Assembly (NCBI GenBank): GCA_003049485.1
Contig: PYST01000008.1
Span: 212,354-276,353 of the forward strand
Direction of reading: 5' to 3'
Length of the DNA stretch: 64,000 nt
From: Ophioceras dolichostomum
Taxonomy: Eukaryota > Ascomycota > Sordariomycetes > Magnaporthales > Ophioceraceae
Shown here: positions 34,301 to 46,500 of the stretch, one piece after another
Numbering within the stretch: position 1 is the first letter of the stretch
Layout of the letters: each line of letters opens with the position of its first letter
The notes under the pieces: model-generated
The model's input: the letters and a program-made list of their open reading frames with translations, nothing else
Database searches by the model: none
What the model was told of the DNA's origin: nothing
Position numbers and translations under genes: made by a program

Positions 34301-36079
34301 TCATTCCTGCATGGCGTCGTGCTCCTCCTCGCCGCCACTATCGCCCCAAAGCCCCTCAAGCTTGAACTCCTTTGCCCACTCGGTGACAATCTCCTTGTGA
34401 TCGGGCAATATAGCCTCGTCGTTAACGGTCGTGACGGCGCCACCAGCACCGGCACCAGCTGTCGCAGTGGGACCGAGGGAAACTGCCAGCTGAGGGGCCT
34501 CGGTCCACCCCTGAATGCGACCGTCGCGCCAGTCGGTCACCACGGTCATCGCGGCCGCATTGATATTGGGGATGCCGCCCCTGCCGAGTCGGCCCCGTTT
34601 CCGCGCCACTTGTACCAAGAAGTCGGTTGTTGCGTCGCCCGTCTCGAGGCTGGTCAGCAATGGTGGCAGGTCATAGACATCCGTCAACTTCTTCATCAGC
34701 TCAGGTGAGGCCGAAAGCCGCTTCAGGAGCATCGTCACCGCAGGAATGGGGTCTTCGATGTGCTTGGGTGGCACGGCGTTGAGGAGGACGAGGTGGGCAT
34801 GCGCCTCGGTCTTGTTCCGGGGCACGAAGGATGGTGTCGATGAAGAGGAGGACGAGGACGAAGGGAACACGATTCCCGGTGAGTCCAGCAGCGTCAGCTT
34901 GGAGTCGATCTTGACGGCACGGATGGCGGTCGTGACACCAGCCTCAGCGCCCGCGGGACAGGCTGCCCTCTGGCCACCGCGACCGCCACCGAGACGCGAC
35001 AGAAGAGCGTTGATGACAGATGACTTGCCAACGTTCGGGTACCCAATGACGCCGACGGAGACGGCGCGCTTGAGGTTTCGACCGGCTGCGAACGACTTGA
35101 GGGCCCGGAAGAGCGCCGCGCTTGTGCTCTGCACCGTGACGTCGCGGTGGTTAAATGTGTGCGCGTTGGGCGCTGCACCCGACGCACGCAGAGGTAGCGT
35201 AGGGAAATACCTTCTCAAGTGCACAAGCCATCCCCTAAGCACCGGTGGCGGCACCAGGTCAACCTTGTTCAGCACCAGAATCAGTCGCTTGCCACCGCTC
35301 GCCGCCGCCATCACAGAGCGCTCGACGTCCCGTGACCGCGTACCCTCGGGGTCGCGCGCGTCGAGCACGTAGAGCACCACGTCTGCCTGTTCCACTACTT
35401 GCTTGAACACCTTGTCGAAGGCTTTCCGTGAGGTTGCCCCTCCTGTAACCTCGACGGCAGCTCGGGCGTCGTCACCATTGTCATCGCTGTCTGACTCCTG
35501 CGAGTCTGAGCCGGCCTCGTCCATATCATCGTCATCGCTGCCGCTCTGTAGCTCTCTATCGTAACTTTCCGCTGCGGCCTTGGCGCTGGCGAGGAGAGCC
35601 GCCAAGGGATTCGACTCATCGACGTCGTCCTCGTCCATGCCGCCGTCGTTGTCCATTTGGTCCTCCCCGTTGAAACCTGGATCCGCGCCGCCCTCGAGAT
35701 CATCTCCCTTGTCATCGGAACCCCCATTCTGCTGCGACTTGGCCGCCTTGGCCAGTTCTTTCCGTCGCCGGAGGTCCTCTTGCTTCTGAATGCGTGCCTC
35801 CTCAATCTGCGCAAGGATCTTCTCCTTGTAAGGGAAGAGGTTTGGGATTCCGGGGTCCTTCTTTAGCTTGGACTTCCATTGTGGGTTCTTCTTGGCCAGC
35901 TTTCTGTCCTTGCGTTGCTTAGCCTTGGAGGCCTTCTCGATCTTGTGTCGGAGCCTCACAGGCGTCCGTTTCGATTTGGGCTCTGTGTTGATTGCAAAAG
36001 AATGTTAGCACTCGGGGTTTGGCGCAAATCAGCCAGGGAAATGCAGCGTACTTTTCGGGTTTGTAATTGATCCTGCCAT
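34301..36079 (-). CDS. NUG1: Nucleolar/nuclear circularly permuted GTPase Nug1/Grn1 (GNL3L family)
   Basis: Exon 1 (36052-36079, 28 nt) and exon 2 (34301-35982), joined over a 69-nt intron, give 569 residues. The N-terminus is the basic K-K-P-K-S-K-R-T-P-V-R-L-R-H-K-I-E-K block of the family, followed by a coiled coil and an acidic Asp/Ser-rich segment (about 90-175). The GTPase motifs come in permuted order: D-A-R-D-P-E-G-T-R (about 217), G4 N-K-V-D (248), G1 G-Y-P-N-V-G-K-S (322-329), G3 D-S-P-G (376). These proteins assist pre-60S ribosome assembly and export. The tail is acidic and Ala/Gly-rich. Yeast Nug1 and fission-yeast Grn1 are both candidate orthologues; the name is by best fit. Confidence 0.93.
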
Positions 36080-37078
36080 CGTGACGACAACCGGGTTGCT
36101 ACTCAGGGTTGGCGTTTCTGGTAGGTTTCTCGTACAATGCCCAGGTTTATGTGGCGAGGTGGTGAAGGTGCGGTGTGCGCTGTTGATACTGCCTGTGGGA
36201 GTTAAGAAAATATTTCTGCCGTTTTTTTCTCTGAAAATTTTCACCGCTTTCCCCTCCATTGACATCCCACCTTCACCACCCCACCTCCACTGTCAGTAAA
36301 GCATGCCATCTTTCATGTGCGTTTTGATGTCTGGTCTCTCAAAAATAGGAACTTAGACCAGCGAAAGCTATCTACTTGTTCGGGAATGGCTTTAATCCTC
36401 TGATATCCTATGAGACCGGGCGCTGTCCGTTCCCAGTGTAAACCAAATCTATCTTGCACATCCAGGGGTTCCGCAAAGAAGCATCATGTTCGCTGAGTGT
36501 GATTCTTAGTTGGACCCACCTGCGTCAACGACTCGGGCAAGGTCACCGGGGCCTATCGGAGAACAGGAAAACCGCATGTGTTGTGTTTACTTATCGCAGA
36601 ACATTCTCCCTCCCTCCTGTCCTTGGTTGGCTTTCGGGATGTCAGGTTGTTTGTGCTATTGTGTGTTCGGCGTGTTATAAGTGTAGGTGGCGGCGCAGTC
36701 TCAAAACTCTCCGCTCGTCGACGAAAAGAGCGGAGCTTCCGTAAACGGTGAAGACCGGCACAAGCGTCGAGCGGAGCACCCCTCTCTTGCTTTGAGTCGC
36801 TTCCTCCAGGTCGCCGTTTGGATGACAACTCCTCTTGCGGTGGTCCTCCAACTTGCCAACCGCCTAGGTACCGAGGAGGCTATCAAGTATCAGCAAGAAT
36901 ATAAAGTACCCCAGAGTTCCGTTCCCGATCCCGTTCCCCGTCTCACTTCAAAGTATTCTGTCCACTACCCTGTTCCGCCCCTCTCGAATTGCTTCAAAAC
37001 CAGTCCGATATCCGCGCAAAATCAATATTTCTTGCCTCCCGACACTGTGTCCCTCCGACGGAGGACGATCATCTCGTG
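36080..37078. other. Divergent promoter region between NUG1 (minus) and the glycerol-phosphatase gene (plus)
   Basis: This 1-kb stretch must contain both promoters. A CCTAGGTACCGAGG word lies at 36863-36876, about 200 bp before the phosphatase start. A plus-strand frame from the ATG at 36822 ends in a TGA that overlaps the phosphatase ATG (TGATG at 37077-37081). Confidence 0.5.
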
Positions 37079-38064
37079 ATGGATTTCAGTTATACGGCAC
37101 CAACCGAGGAGATTGCCTTGGAGGGGTTTCTATTCGATATGGACGGCACCATAATAGACTCAACTAATGCCGTCGTCAAGCATTGGCATTCGTAAGGACA
37201 TGCATACCATTCGAGATCCCATACCCAGGAGGCATGGACTATAAATACTAACGACATATCCCAACGTGCGCCTTCAATTGTGTGAAGAGTCGGAACGGAG
37301 ATTGGCGTGTCTCCTCAGCTCATCCTAGAGACATCCCATGGCCGCCGCAGCGTGGATACGCTGAAAATCTATTGCCCTGAGAAAGCCAACTACGAGTGTC
37401 AGTACGCCGCCAGCAACACGGACATGCCTTGTTCGGAGCAGCAAGTCAACTTACCTCGACATATACTCATGGACCTATGCGAAATATCCCTGCAACTTTG
37501 GCCACAGAACTAACAAACGGTGGATGGCGTCAAGATGTGAACGCCATGGAAGCGGCGATACCCAAGCTATATGGAGCAGATGCAGAGGAAATCCCCGGTG
37601 CGAGGGCCCTGATCGGGTCGATACGGGGCGTGGGGAGCCCATGGGCCATCGTGACATCGGGGACAATCGGCCTCGTGAGCGGCTGGATCGAGGTTCTCAA
37701 GCTCCCGCGACCCGAACACCTGATAACGTCCGAGTCCGTCCACGAGGGCAAGCCGGACCCGGCATGCTACCTTATCGGCCTCGACAAGCTCGGCCTCCGC
37801 GCCCAGGCTAGCGAGGTCCTCGTACTTGAGGACAGTCCGGCTGGCATCCGTGCTGGGAAAGCTGCAGGCTGCAAGGTTCTCGGTCTGGTTACCAGCCACA
37901 CTGTGGAGCAGGTCCTTAGCGCCGACCCGGATTGGATTGTCCAGGACCTCACCTCTGTCCGGCTTCTTGAGAGCAAAGAGGCTGGAGGCAAGGTGATGCT
38001 CCAGATCTCCAACGCTTTGGTAAAGGGGGGAAGTGAAGCAGTCACGAAGAATGGAGAGCTGTAG
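37079..38064 (+). CDS. HAD-family DL-glycerol-3-phosphate phosphatase (Gpp1/Gpp2-like)
   Basis: Three exons, 37079-37191, 37288-37397 and 37535-38064, give 250 residues, the same length as yeast Gpp1. HAD motif I is F-L-F-D-M-D-G-T with nucleophile Asp20 and acid/base Asp22; motif II is A-I-V-T-S-G-T; motif III/IV is G-K-P-D-P with V-L-E-D-S-P-A-G-I-R-A-G. The cap-domain block T-S-H-G-R-R-S matches glycerol-3-phosphatases and the related 2-deoxyglucose-6-phosphatases. The enzyme would release glycerol from glycerol-3-phosphate, the last step of osmolyte glycerol synthesis; the substrate is inferred from family. Introns (96 and 137 nt) have ACTAAC-type branch sites, and codons across both junctions rebuild the conserved sequence. 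Confidence 0.9.
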
Positions 38065-39246
38065 AGCCTGGTGATAGACAGACTAGCCGCAAACCTCCTT
38101 AAAGATGGCCCCTCCTCAAGATGAATCTCAAAGACAATGACTAATTGCAGTTCATGCTGCGCACCTGGTTTGCGCAATGGAAGAGGGAGAAAGAACGCTC
38201 AGCAAAGGGCGAACGGACTCTGCGCTTTCTCCTCGCTTCACTCGTCCCTTCGTTTGGATTTCGGTGAGCCCCTGGCGAAGTGAGACCTTCCCAGGCCGCC
38301 CACCCTAACTAAGGAGAGACATACCTGACGGCCCCCGCCGTGGTCACCGGGCTCTTCAAATCGCCCCGTCTCTGGTCAAAGTGACTATTTGCCTTCATAG
38401 GCCAATGATATGCGACCAGTCGACCAAAATATGCTTTCATGAAGGGGCGAACAAGCCAAGGGACCGAGTAGCCCCGGTCGCATAAGGCCGAGAAAGTCCC
38501 GTGTTTCTCGGCCCTTTGGCCGGAGAGGACGGAACCTGTGTCCACCGACCTCTCACTGGATGGCCCAGTAGTTGACCTTCATTACCGGGGTTAGCAAAAG
38601 GCTCATGGGGGACCCGTCAGCCGAGTCTGCCCGCCCGGCCCCGGGCCACCGACGCAGATAAATCCGACAGCAAAGGGCGTACGAGGGAAATGAAGCTGCG
38701 AGTCCCGCTCAAGCATGTGCCAATCCAAGCGTACCGAGGCAAAGGTGAGACGGGGGAACTTACCAGTGATGAGGCTATCTTTAGGATTGGACACGATACG
38801 AAGACTAAGGCGAGCAAATTCTTGTACTTCCGTACAACAAGCACGAACACAAGGCGATTTGACAACGAAACATAGCGGGGGATATAGAGAATGAACCATG
38901 GCACGAAGAGATAATACATAGAGCATAAGGGCCTAAAGCGAGTTGCTGAGCAATGACGTGGAGGTGTTATCTTTGCCTACACCGACTACCCTCACACATG
39001 GCTCCGACGCGACGGACCGGGCGGGGGTTTTCTTTCAGCTCTCTCCCGTCCCGGCTTCCGGCGATGACGATCCCGCTAAAGAGAAGAAAATAGGAGAGAC
39101 AGAGGGGAAAATAGACGCAAGGTACAACACGCCCTTCCCGGCCCCTGCAAGGTCCCGAAATCAGACCGTGACACAGAAAGCAGTACGAGGCAGGCCGACG
39201 GCTGTGTGCAGCAACGTGACCCTGCTTGATCGGATGATAAGAATAA

Positions 39247-39268
39247 AGAGAGAGAGAGAGAGAGAGAC
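39247..39268. repeat. (GA)n dinucleotide tract
   Basis: Eleven uninterrupted AG units are readable directly, in intergenic DNA. Confidence 0.9.
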
Positions 39269-39495
39269 ATGACATAGGCTGCTGTGTGGATGGATAGCGA
39301 AACCAAGGACGCTAGTTACTGTTCAACAAGGACGAGATTCCTCTGTGTTGCCCTTGTGCACGTCGAGATAAAGTGGTCGGCGACGTGAGTAACGTCAAGA
39401 GACACTTCTGTTCCCCGAGCCGCATCTGATAGTCCATGACCTAACGGCTTGGGGGTGGGGGGGATAGAAGACGGTGCCGCTGAAAAAAAACCATG

Positions 39496-39592
39496 GCGAG
39501 GAGGCTGCTTGCGAGGAGGCTGCTTGCGAGGAGGCTGCTTGCGAGGAGGCCGCTTGCGAGGAGGCTGCTTGCGAGGAGGCTGCTTGCGAGGA
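39496..39592. repeat. 15-bp minisatellite, six full copies plus a partial one
   Basis: The unit GCGAGGAGGCTGCTT repeats head to tail; the fourth copy differs by one base (GGCC in place of GGCT). The 15-bp length keeps all frames open through the array, which explains the overlapping short ORFs there. Confidence 0.95.
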
Positions 39593-40355
39593 CAGAATCA
39601 GAATCCATCGCCACCCACCACATGTGCCGGTCCCGAACGCTCCTCAATCTCCTTCTGTGCGGCTCTGACCTGGTCCAATGGCCTGATAGGGAGGGGGGAA
39701 TATAAGAGGGATACGAAGAAAACCAGAATATATCGATCAACAAATGCAAGCCACATTGTGACGAGCACACACGAAAGAGCGAATGTGGTGGGTGCACTTT
39801 CCACCTCCTTCACGGCCCACCGCTGGCACACCCGTAACTCACCACAGCTTCTCTCAGCCTGGCTGATCGTTGCTTTACCACAGTAGAGAACCTTCCTTAT
39901 CAAGACCATGTGGCGCGGTGTAGTAAAATAAAGAGATGCAAGAGTAAAATAAAAAGAGGCAAGAAGCAAATAAAAGGGAGTCGCCGACCTCATCCCGCCC
40001 TTGCAGACGTGGAGATGAAGAGATCGGCCAGCCGTCGCGCGCTAGCCCGAAGCAGCGAATATTGTTATTCTGCATTTCCGTCTTCTCCTTGTCCTGAGAC
40101 CGGTGTCGAGAAGATGAGTTTTGTCGTTCTCGCCAGACAGTCTACCGGAGTGGGTGGTATGTGTTCCCCGACGAGCGGACGACCTGAACTGCGGTGGTCC
40201 GGCGACTAGACCAGGCCGGTGATGGCTTACTTGCCTAGCCTGCCCGGCAGTCGAACTTTCTTGGGCTCCTGTTGGGAACGAAACCTCAGAGCCCGGATGC
40301 ACTTCGTGCGGCCTCGTTCAGCTCTCTGTCTCCCTCTCTCTCCCTCTTTCTGTCC

Positions 40356-40375
40356 CTCTCTCTCTCTCTCTCTCT
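40356..40375. repeat. (CT)n dinucleotide tract
   Basis: Ten CT units follow a longer imperfect pyrimidine run starting near 40319. Confidence 0.85.
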
Positions 40376-43113
40376 GAGAAGGACACAAAAAAATGGGGCT
40401 ACAGACAATGCGGCTCAACCACCACCAGCATACCTCCCGTCCCTACCTGCCTGAGGTGCCTTGTTGATCACGTCGTCACCGCACAATACCCGTATGAGAG
40501 GGAGAGGGAATAATCAAACCCCGCCTGTACTGTCAAAGGCCGGACATTTCGGATTCATCCTTGCACCCATACCTGAAGATGGGGATATGACAGCACAGAG
40601 GAGGCCTGAGGCCACCGAAACATGGGCAGGCAGGGGGACCCATGTTACGGCCGTGTGGAGGAGGCAGAGAGCCAGGGGGAGGAGCCAAGTTTAATGAACA
40701 ATGGCGAGAGCACAGGCACGGACGCGGGCTCGCGGGAGGGCTGCGGGCAGGCAAAGTTGATGGTTTGCCAGTTGCGAATAGCGGACATGCGACAAAAAAA
40801 GGTCACCAGGAACTGTCCTCGCTGTCTTTGCAGGAGGCAGGGGGGCCATTCACCAGCAGGGGACCAACAGAGCGGGGACCTGCGGTGGGCTCTGGTCGCT
40901 TTTGGGGCCTTGCGCGGGTGCGCAATCGCTGCAGGGGCGGCGCATTGCCAGCGCTGAACCTCAGGGACGACGGACAGCACGCCAGCGCAATTGAGGAGGC
41001 CTGGAGAAAGGAGACCCGCCCCAGGCGGGCTGGTTAGGAGACCTTGAGGGGAGGGCGTCAGCGTAGTAACGGCGGACCACACGAAGCACGTGGCCGCTCG
41101 GGCCAGAAATTGGGTCTGTAATCTCCCAATCCCTGCGCTTGTTGTCAAGGCCTGACAGGGGAGGCCCTTCCTCCCGCGATGGGTTCAGGGCCCTCATTGA
41201 GATGGAGATTCGTCGTCGTTGTCGTCGTCGCCGGAATCCGGCCTGTCCAAATATGTATGGTAATAGTGAGTGTACATATTGAAAAATTCGCCTTGAAATC
41301 CATCCCCTGCTCCTGATGCTCCTGCTTCCTCTTGGATACCGTAACCAGGTTTCGGCTTATTTCGAGTTAATGAAGCTCACACCCCCCGACCGGAGCCTCT
41401 AACCGGGGGAAAGGGCATACGTATGCAGGACTATATTCCGTATAGTACGTTGAGATGAAGCAATTCAACAGAAGCTGGGTCTGTTGGTCATCCTCCTGCC
41501 TGCTTGGCGACCTCCGCGCACACAACGAGCCACCGTCCACGCCTCGTACCTTGACCGCATTCTGTGACATGCAGAGTGCTGGGAGATGGGGACTTCTGAT
41601 CTGATGTGCGCCATGATGATGCATCACTCACTACACCAAGCAGTATTAGTGGTGGTACGAAATACCGCGCCTACGGGTACCTGAAGTAAATTGCACCTCA
41701 CACAGCAACGTATCCCGACACTGAAATCGAATTCTAGGGCGCTTACCGTACAATGTGTATACCGCTCCGAGCGCGTACCGAGAAGACATATGCCGCTGAC
41801 TTTGAAAGGGAACGAGCTTGTAGAAGCAAAGCATCTCACCTGTCTGGGAGCAAAATAATTAGCACATGGAAGTTGAATCTAAGTCCAAGGTATTTTTGTA
41901 AACCTTGTGATAGAGGATGGCGATCCTCCGCATTCCCGACTCGTTGTGGGCGGGTTCTTACTTTCGGCGTCGGCCATCTCTAAGAGACCATCACCCCCTT
42001 TTTTTTTTGACGGGATTAAGATGTGTTCACGGGTGTCTTCGCCCAAATGCCCCGACTTTGCTGAGTAGGTCCCAGGTGGAGTAGGAGCAACGACACGGCG
42101 GGGGGCTTTCAGACCTGGTGCTATTTCCCGGCGAGTTGGTCTGCCAGCTGCCTCGACCTTCAACTTGCTTCCGCCCGATATACAATAGACAGTACAGAGA
42201 GAGGGAGAGATAGATGGGGAGCGAGAAAAAAAAGCACCAACAAACCATCTGCCGATGCTGGACGGGAACTCGAGGAGGAGGGTTGATGATGACGGAGACA
42301 TCTGCTGACAGCGTGAGACAACGCGGCCCAGATAGTCTGTGCCGTCTTCTTGCCGTCGTTGGCGACGAGATGTCGATGCGAGCATGCGGCCTAGAACTCG
42401 TCTGCCTGCGGGTGCGGCACGAGAAGGAGGGGAGGGCGGGAGAGGAGGGCAAGAAGGCCCCAAAGCGTAGTCAAAATCTCTCAAGCCTGTGTGCACCTAC
42501 CTACCTACCTAGACCTACTTGGTCATGTCCGGCGAAGTGCTTCATCAGCATCAGTAGCATCTCAGGAAGGAAGGCGGCGGGGCCAAGCAAAAGCCTGGTC
42601 ACCGTCGCCGCCCGGCACCGCTTGGAAGCGTTTGGCAGAGCCTGGTCTCTCCCAGACACAGGTTCGCTCGCAGTCCAATCAAAGGCCACAATCGCACCAA
42701 GACTTGGAGACAGACAAGACATCAGCCAGTTCCATTTTTGCTCCCGAATGCATCGAAATCCCACGGCTTCCGTCCCTTGTTACTATCGTGAAATCTGCAC
42801 AGGAAGAAGGCGGTGGTCGGGCGACGATGGGATCACAGAGGCACGGATTCCTTCTTGACGGCAGGACAGGGGAACAAAAAGGGGGGTGGAGGAATGTCAA
42901 GACGGGAAGTTGATCCGGTTCACGATGCCGGACGACCAGTATCCCCAAGCCTCACGAATAGTAAGCCTCCTGCGCGATAAGCGCAGGTGGAAAAGACGAC
43001 AAAAAAGAGAAAAAAAAGACACGGGCAGGATAAGATGTGCGGGATGGCACAACCGAGAGAACGAGGGCATGGGAAATGTTCGTCTGATATGATGGGCCCT
43101 GCAGAGGCCCTTC

Positions 43114-43159
43114 CGATACTTCAGATGTAGTGACCTAGAGGCCGAAATCTGAAGTATCG
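43114..43159. repeat. Perfect 13-bp inverted repeat with 20-nt loop
   Basis: CGATACTTCAGAT at 43114-43126 is exactly complementary to ATCTGAAGTATCG at 43147-43159. The loop is 43127-43146. No coding frame explains it. It could be a terminator-like hairpin, a small-RNA precursor, or the core of a short inverted-repeat element. Confidence 0.8.
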
Positions 43160-43468
43160 AACATCCCTGCTCAAAGGCCAACGCTAACAGATCCTCATGA
43201 GAGGGGATGAACATCTGGGTGGAATCAAGCGGGGGTGGCCTCCGACTCGTCCCACCCATCGATGACGTTGGGGGCTAAAACAGACGAACCTCGGGACCTG
43301 TCGGGGCTGGGATCCAAAAGAGAACGCCAAAGATGTGCGTGTCACGATAAGATGTTCCCGTCTGCCATTGGAAAAGGCGCGGCCAAAGATCCATAAGGAC
43401 TTGCTTCCCGTTTGCTGAGTGTCTTTGCCTCTGCGTCTGCCTCCTGCTTGCAGCTTGCAGGAGAACCC

Positions 43469-43558
43469 ACAGAACCCACAGAATCCACAGAATCCACAGA
43501 ATCCACAGAATCCACAGAATCCACAGAATCCACAGCACCCACAGCACCCACAGCATCC
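43469..43558. repeat. 9-bp minisatellite, ten copies
   Basis: The units ACAGAAYCC and ACAGCAYCC run head to tail: one ACAGAACCC, six ACAGAATCC, two ACAGCACCC and one ACAGCATCC, with a partial unit before them. Copies are ordered by variant, which suggests growth by local slippage or unequal exchange. Confidence 0.93.
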
Positions 43559-46500
43559 GAGTCCTCGGTCAGCTGGGGGGTTGCCCGTCCGGGGAGGTCG
43601 GTCAGGCAGTCGAGCTTGTGACAGTTGGACTCGGGAGGGGTGGTAGGATGGGCGGATGAAAAGGGAAAGTTCTTCGTGCATGTCGTCCAGCTGTTGGCTG
43701 AGGGCGGGCGAGTGGCTGGAAAGAAACCTTTGGAGACACGTACGTCCGTACTGAGAGCTGCAGATAACAACAGACGACCTGCCAACGGAGGAGGATTGCA
43801 TGACCAATCGGCCTGGGAGATTCCAGCTCTGTTCAGCTGGGAGGGGTTGAGTCGTATCGATAGGCGTCGCTGAGCTTTTAGCTGCTCTCTGGTGCTGGTT
43901 GGAGTGGGGAGTCCAGTCCACACACTGGACCCCGGGTCTAAAGAGAATGTCGCCGTCTGGGGGCGATGCAAGGAGTCAAGCTGTTGCTGCGGTCTCGGCC
44001 AGGACCGTGGGATACGGAGTACGATATCCTGGCGAGATATGGGAGAGGGCTTCGTTGCGTACCACGTCCTAGAGCAAAAGGTTGATGTTCGGGGGGGCTA
44101 AATGGGGTCGGGATAACCCATGGTACCGCTGTGGTAGGCGTGGTTCCACTTGAACAGCGCAGTTTAAAAACTACGACAATGGTGCAAGGGCCACCACTAA
44201 CAAGATTGAACCTATCAGTTGAAGTTGCGTTGCACCACCGCCTGCAGCATCGCGCATCGTGCATCGCAGAAGCCACACAACCCAATTCCATGCCTCGGCT
44301 TTCAGTGTTGGACTATAGTTGTTCATCTTAAGGAACTAAAAGTCATCGCCCCTGGACGCGACGAGTCGTCGGAATTTAGCAATGTAACAATCTTTAAACC
44401 AAAGTCACGCCGACGGCTTTGGGGTCAAGAGGCGTAGTCTTGATGGCCTCATGCACGTCTTGATATCGACCAGATGGGGACTGGCTGGCTGTTTCCGCTC
44501 AAAGTTTGTGCAATGAAGGTGATATTTGACGAGAGAGCGTCTTCTTCGACCCCAGGCCGGCCGGGATGAATGATCCGGACCATCCCTTTCCTTCCCTTCC
44601 CTTTCCTTCCGTTCTGGGTTCACGAAATACGCAGATGTCCAATGGGGGTCATGGCCGAAGCCGGGCTGAGCAAGAGGAGAAAGGAAATGCGACCATCCGC
44701 CGGCGGGTTCCAAGTGTTGTTCAACCTCCGCAAGTCGATCTCACGATTTTCGCAAAAGCTCACCCAGACCCCAAGGCTCGCTCATCATCGACGACGATCT
44801 TCTCCTCATTCGGCATGGCACTCCATCCAGCCTTCTCCTCCTCAGAATTTTCCTTGTTTCTTCAGCTTCTTTTGTCCTCATTTTTTTCCCCTCCCCCTCC
44901 TTGGCTGAGAGGGGTTCGTGGCCACGGCTCCCCTTCCGTGGGTTGACACATGCACGTCCACAAAATCTGCACTGTTCGTCCAACGACGAGGGAGACACCA
45001 GACCACCACTTACATCTCACATCTCGTGCTGGACGGCTGGCTGGCCGCCTTTACAAAATGGTGGGGAAGCGTTTGGTCGGTCTGCCCTGGAACTGGCCTG
45101 ACAAGTGTCCTGCAGTCCTGCATTTCTGCAATCCCACAGTCCTCGTCCTGCAGCGCACCGTTCCACCGACCCTGTTCGCTGGCGCCCGGCCTCCTTCTTG
45201 AACCCCGAGCAACCTCGAACCTCCAGTGGCCTTGAGAGGCAAGCACCCTATGCACTTGTCGATGCGACCGTCCTGCAGAGCTGCAGAGGTACTGGAGGAA
45301 GCCGGTCCACCGTCCAACAGTGGGCAGCGGGCAGCCGTCCACCAATGCGCGGGTCTCGCGCTCTCCGGCCTGCAGGAGTGCAAATTGCTAGCACGCCATA
45401 AATAGATCCTTCCGCCATGCCGGTGCAGTGTAACTTTGCGGCGCGTGTGCTGATTGCTTGCGGAGGAGGAGCGAGGTGGGAGTTCCACAGCGGCCGTGAT
45501 GCGGATACGGAGTGAGCATGAGAGAAGAGGACGGGGAGGAGGAGGAAGAGGGGGAGGAGGAGCACTGACCACAACGGCATCGGCAACGGCAACGACATGA
45601 ACAACGTCAACGACAACGGTGTTGGCAATGGTCAGTGATACACAAAGGCAAAATACGACGAGAGGCGGCATCAGTGGGGGAGATGAGATGAGATATCCCC
45701 TATTGTTCGCAGCAACCTGAGGCTTTGCTCCCAAAGCTGAACCTAGCCCTGCCGTTGGTCCTACGTACTACAGGAGGAGACACACTCGGGGGCCTTTTTT
45801 TTTTCTCTCTCTTTGCTTGGACGGGACAGTCACCGGCTCCTGTTGAACACGAACACAACGCACTTCCTGGGAGATTATAGTTTTCACCTTCAGATCACAA
45901 CCAGGCGAGCCCGTTGAGGTCAGCCGAGGGATGGCCCGCATCTACATACCGCATCATCCGTGTGCGGCACAAGGCCTAGAGGAGCGCGGCTGACCTTGAC
46001 CTGACCACCCCTTCCTCACCCGCCCTCACCGCAACTGCAGAGGAGTCGGTGGGAGACCTGCATCTCTGCCGCATGCGCTCTTTTTTTCTTCTCAACATTG
46101 TGCACATATACGAGGACGAACAACTAACTGCCTGACTTTTCCCCCTCACTGGGCCGCAGCGTTGCCTTGCCTTGGAGTTTGTGCGCATCGACAATGCAAG
46201 AAGAACCACCCACCACCACCACCCGCAACACCCAGCTGTCAAGCACTGATGACGATGATGGTGGGTGGCATCCTGCACCCACCACCGCCGCCCTGAACCT
46301 GGACGCGAATCAGGAGCGAGGGTAAGCGAGATGATCCACCTACAATCCTTGCAAGCTTGCAAGCAGAAGATGTGCTTGCAGGGCACCTCGAGCCCGCCGC
46401 CAAAATAGGAATAGTTTGGCCCTTGGGCCCTGCCAGAATAGAGGGTTTGGGACGTGAGAGGGGAGGCCGACAGCCCCGGCAGCTCACGCAACCGCCAACT

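Noticed and set aside
43184..43921. 245-codon minus-strand ORF with C-G-F repeats
   Set aside because: The open frame is produced by the 9-bp minisatellite, which keeps every frame open; flanks show no protein character.
45051..45734. 227-codon minus-strand ORF
   Set aside because: It is Pro/Leu/Val-rich sequence from GGA/GGT-type plus-strand runs, without domain or splice support.
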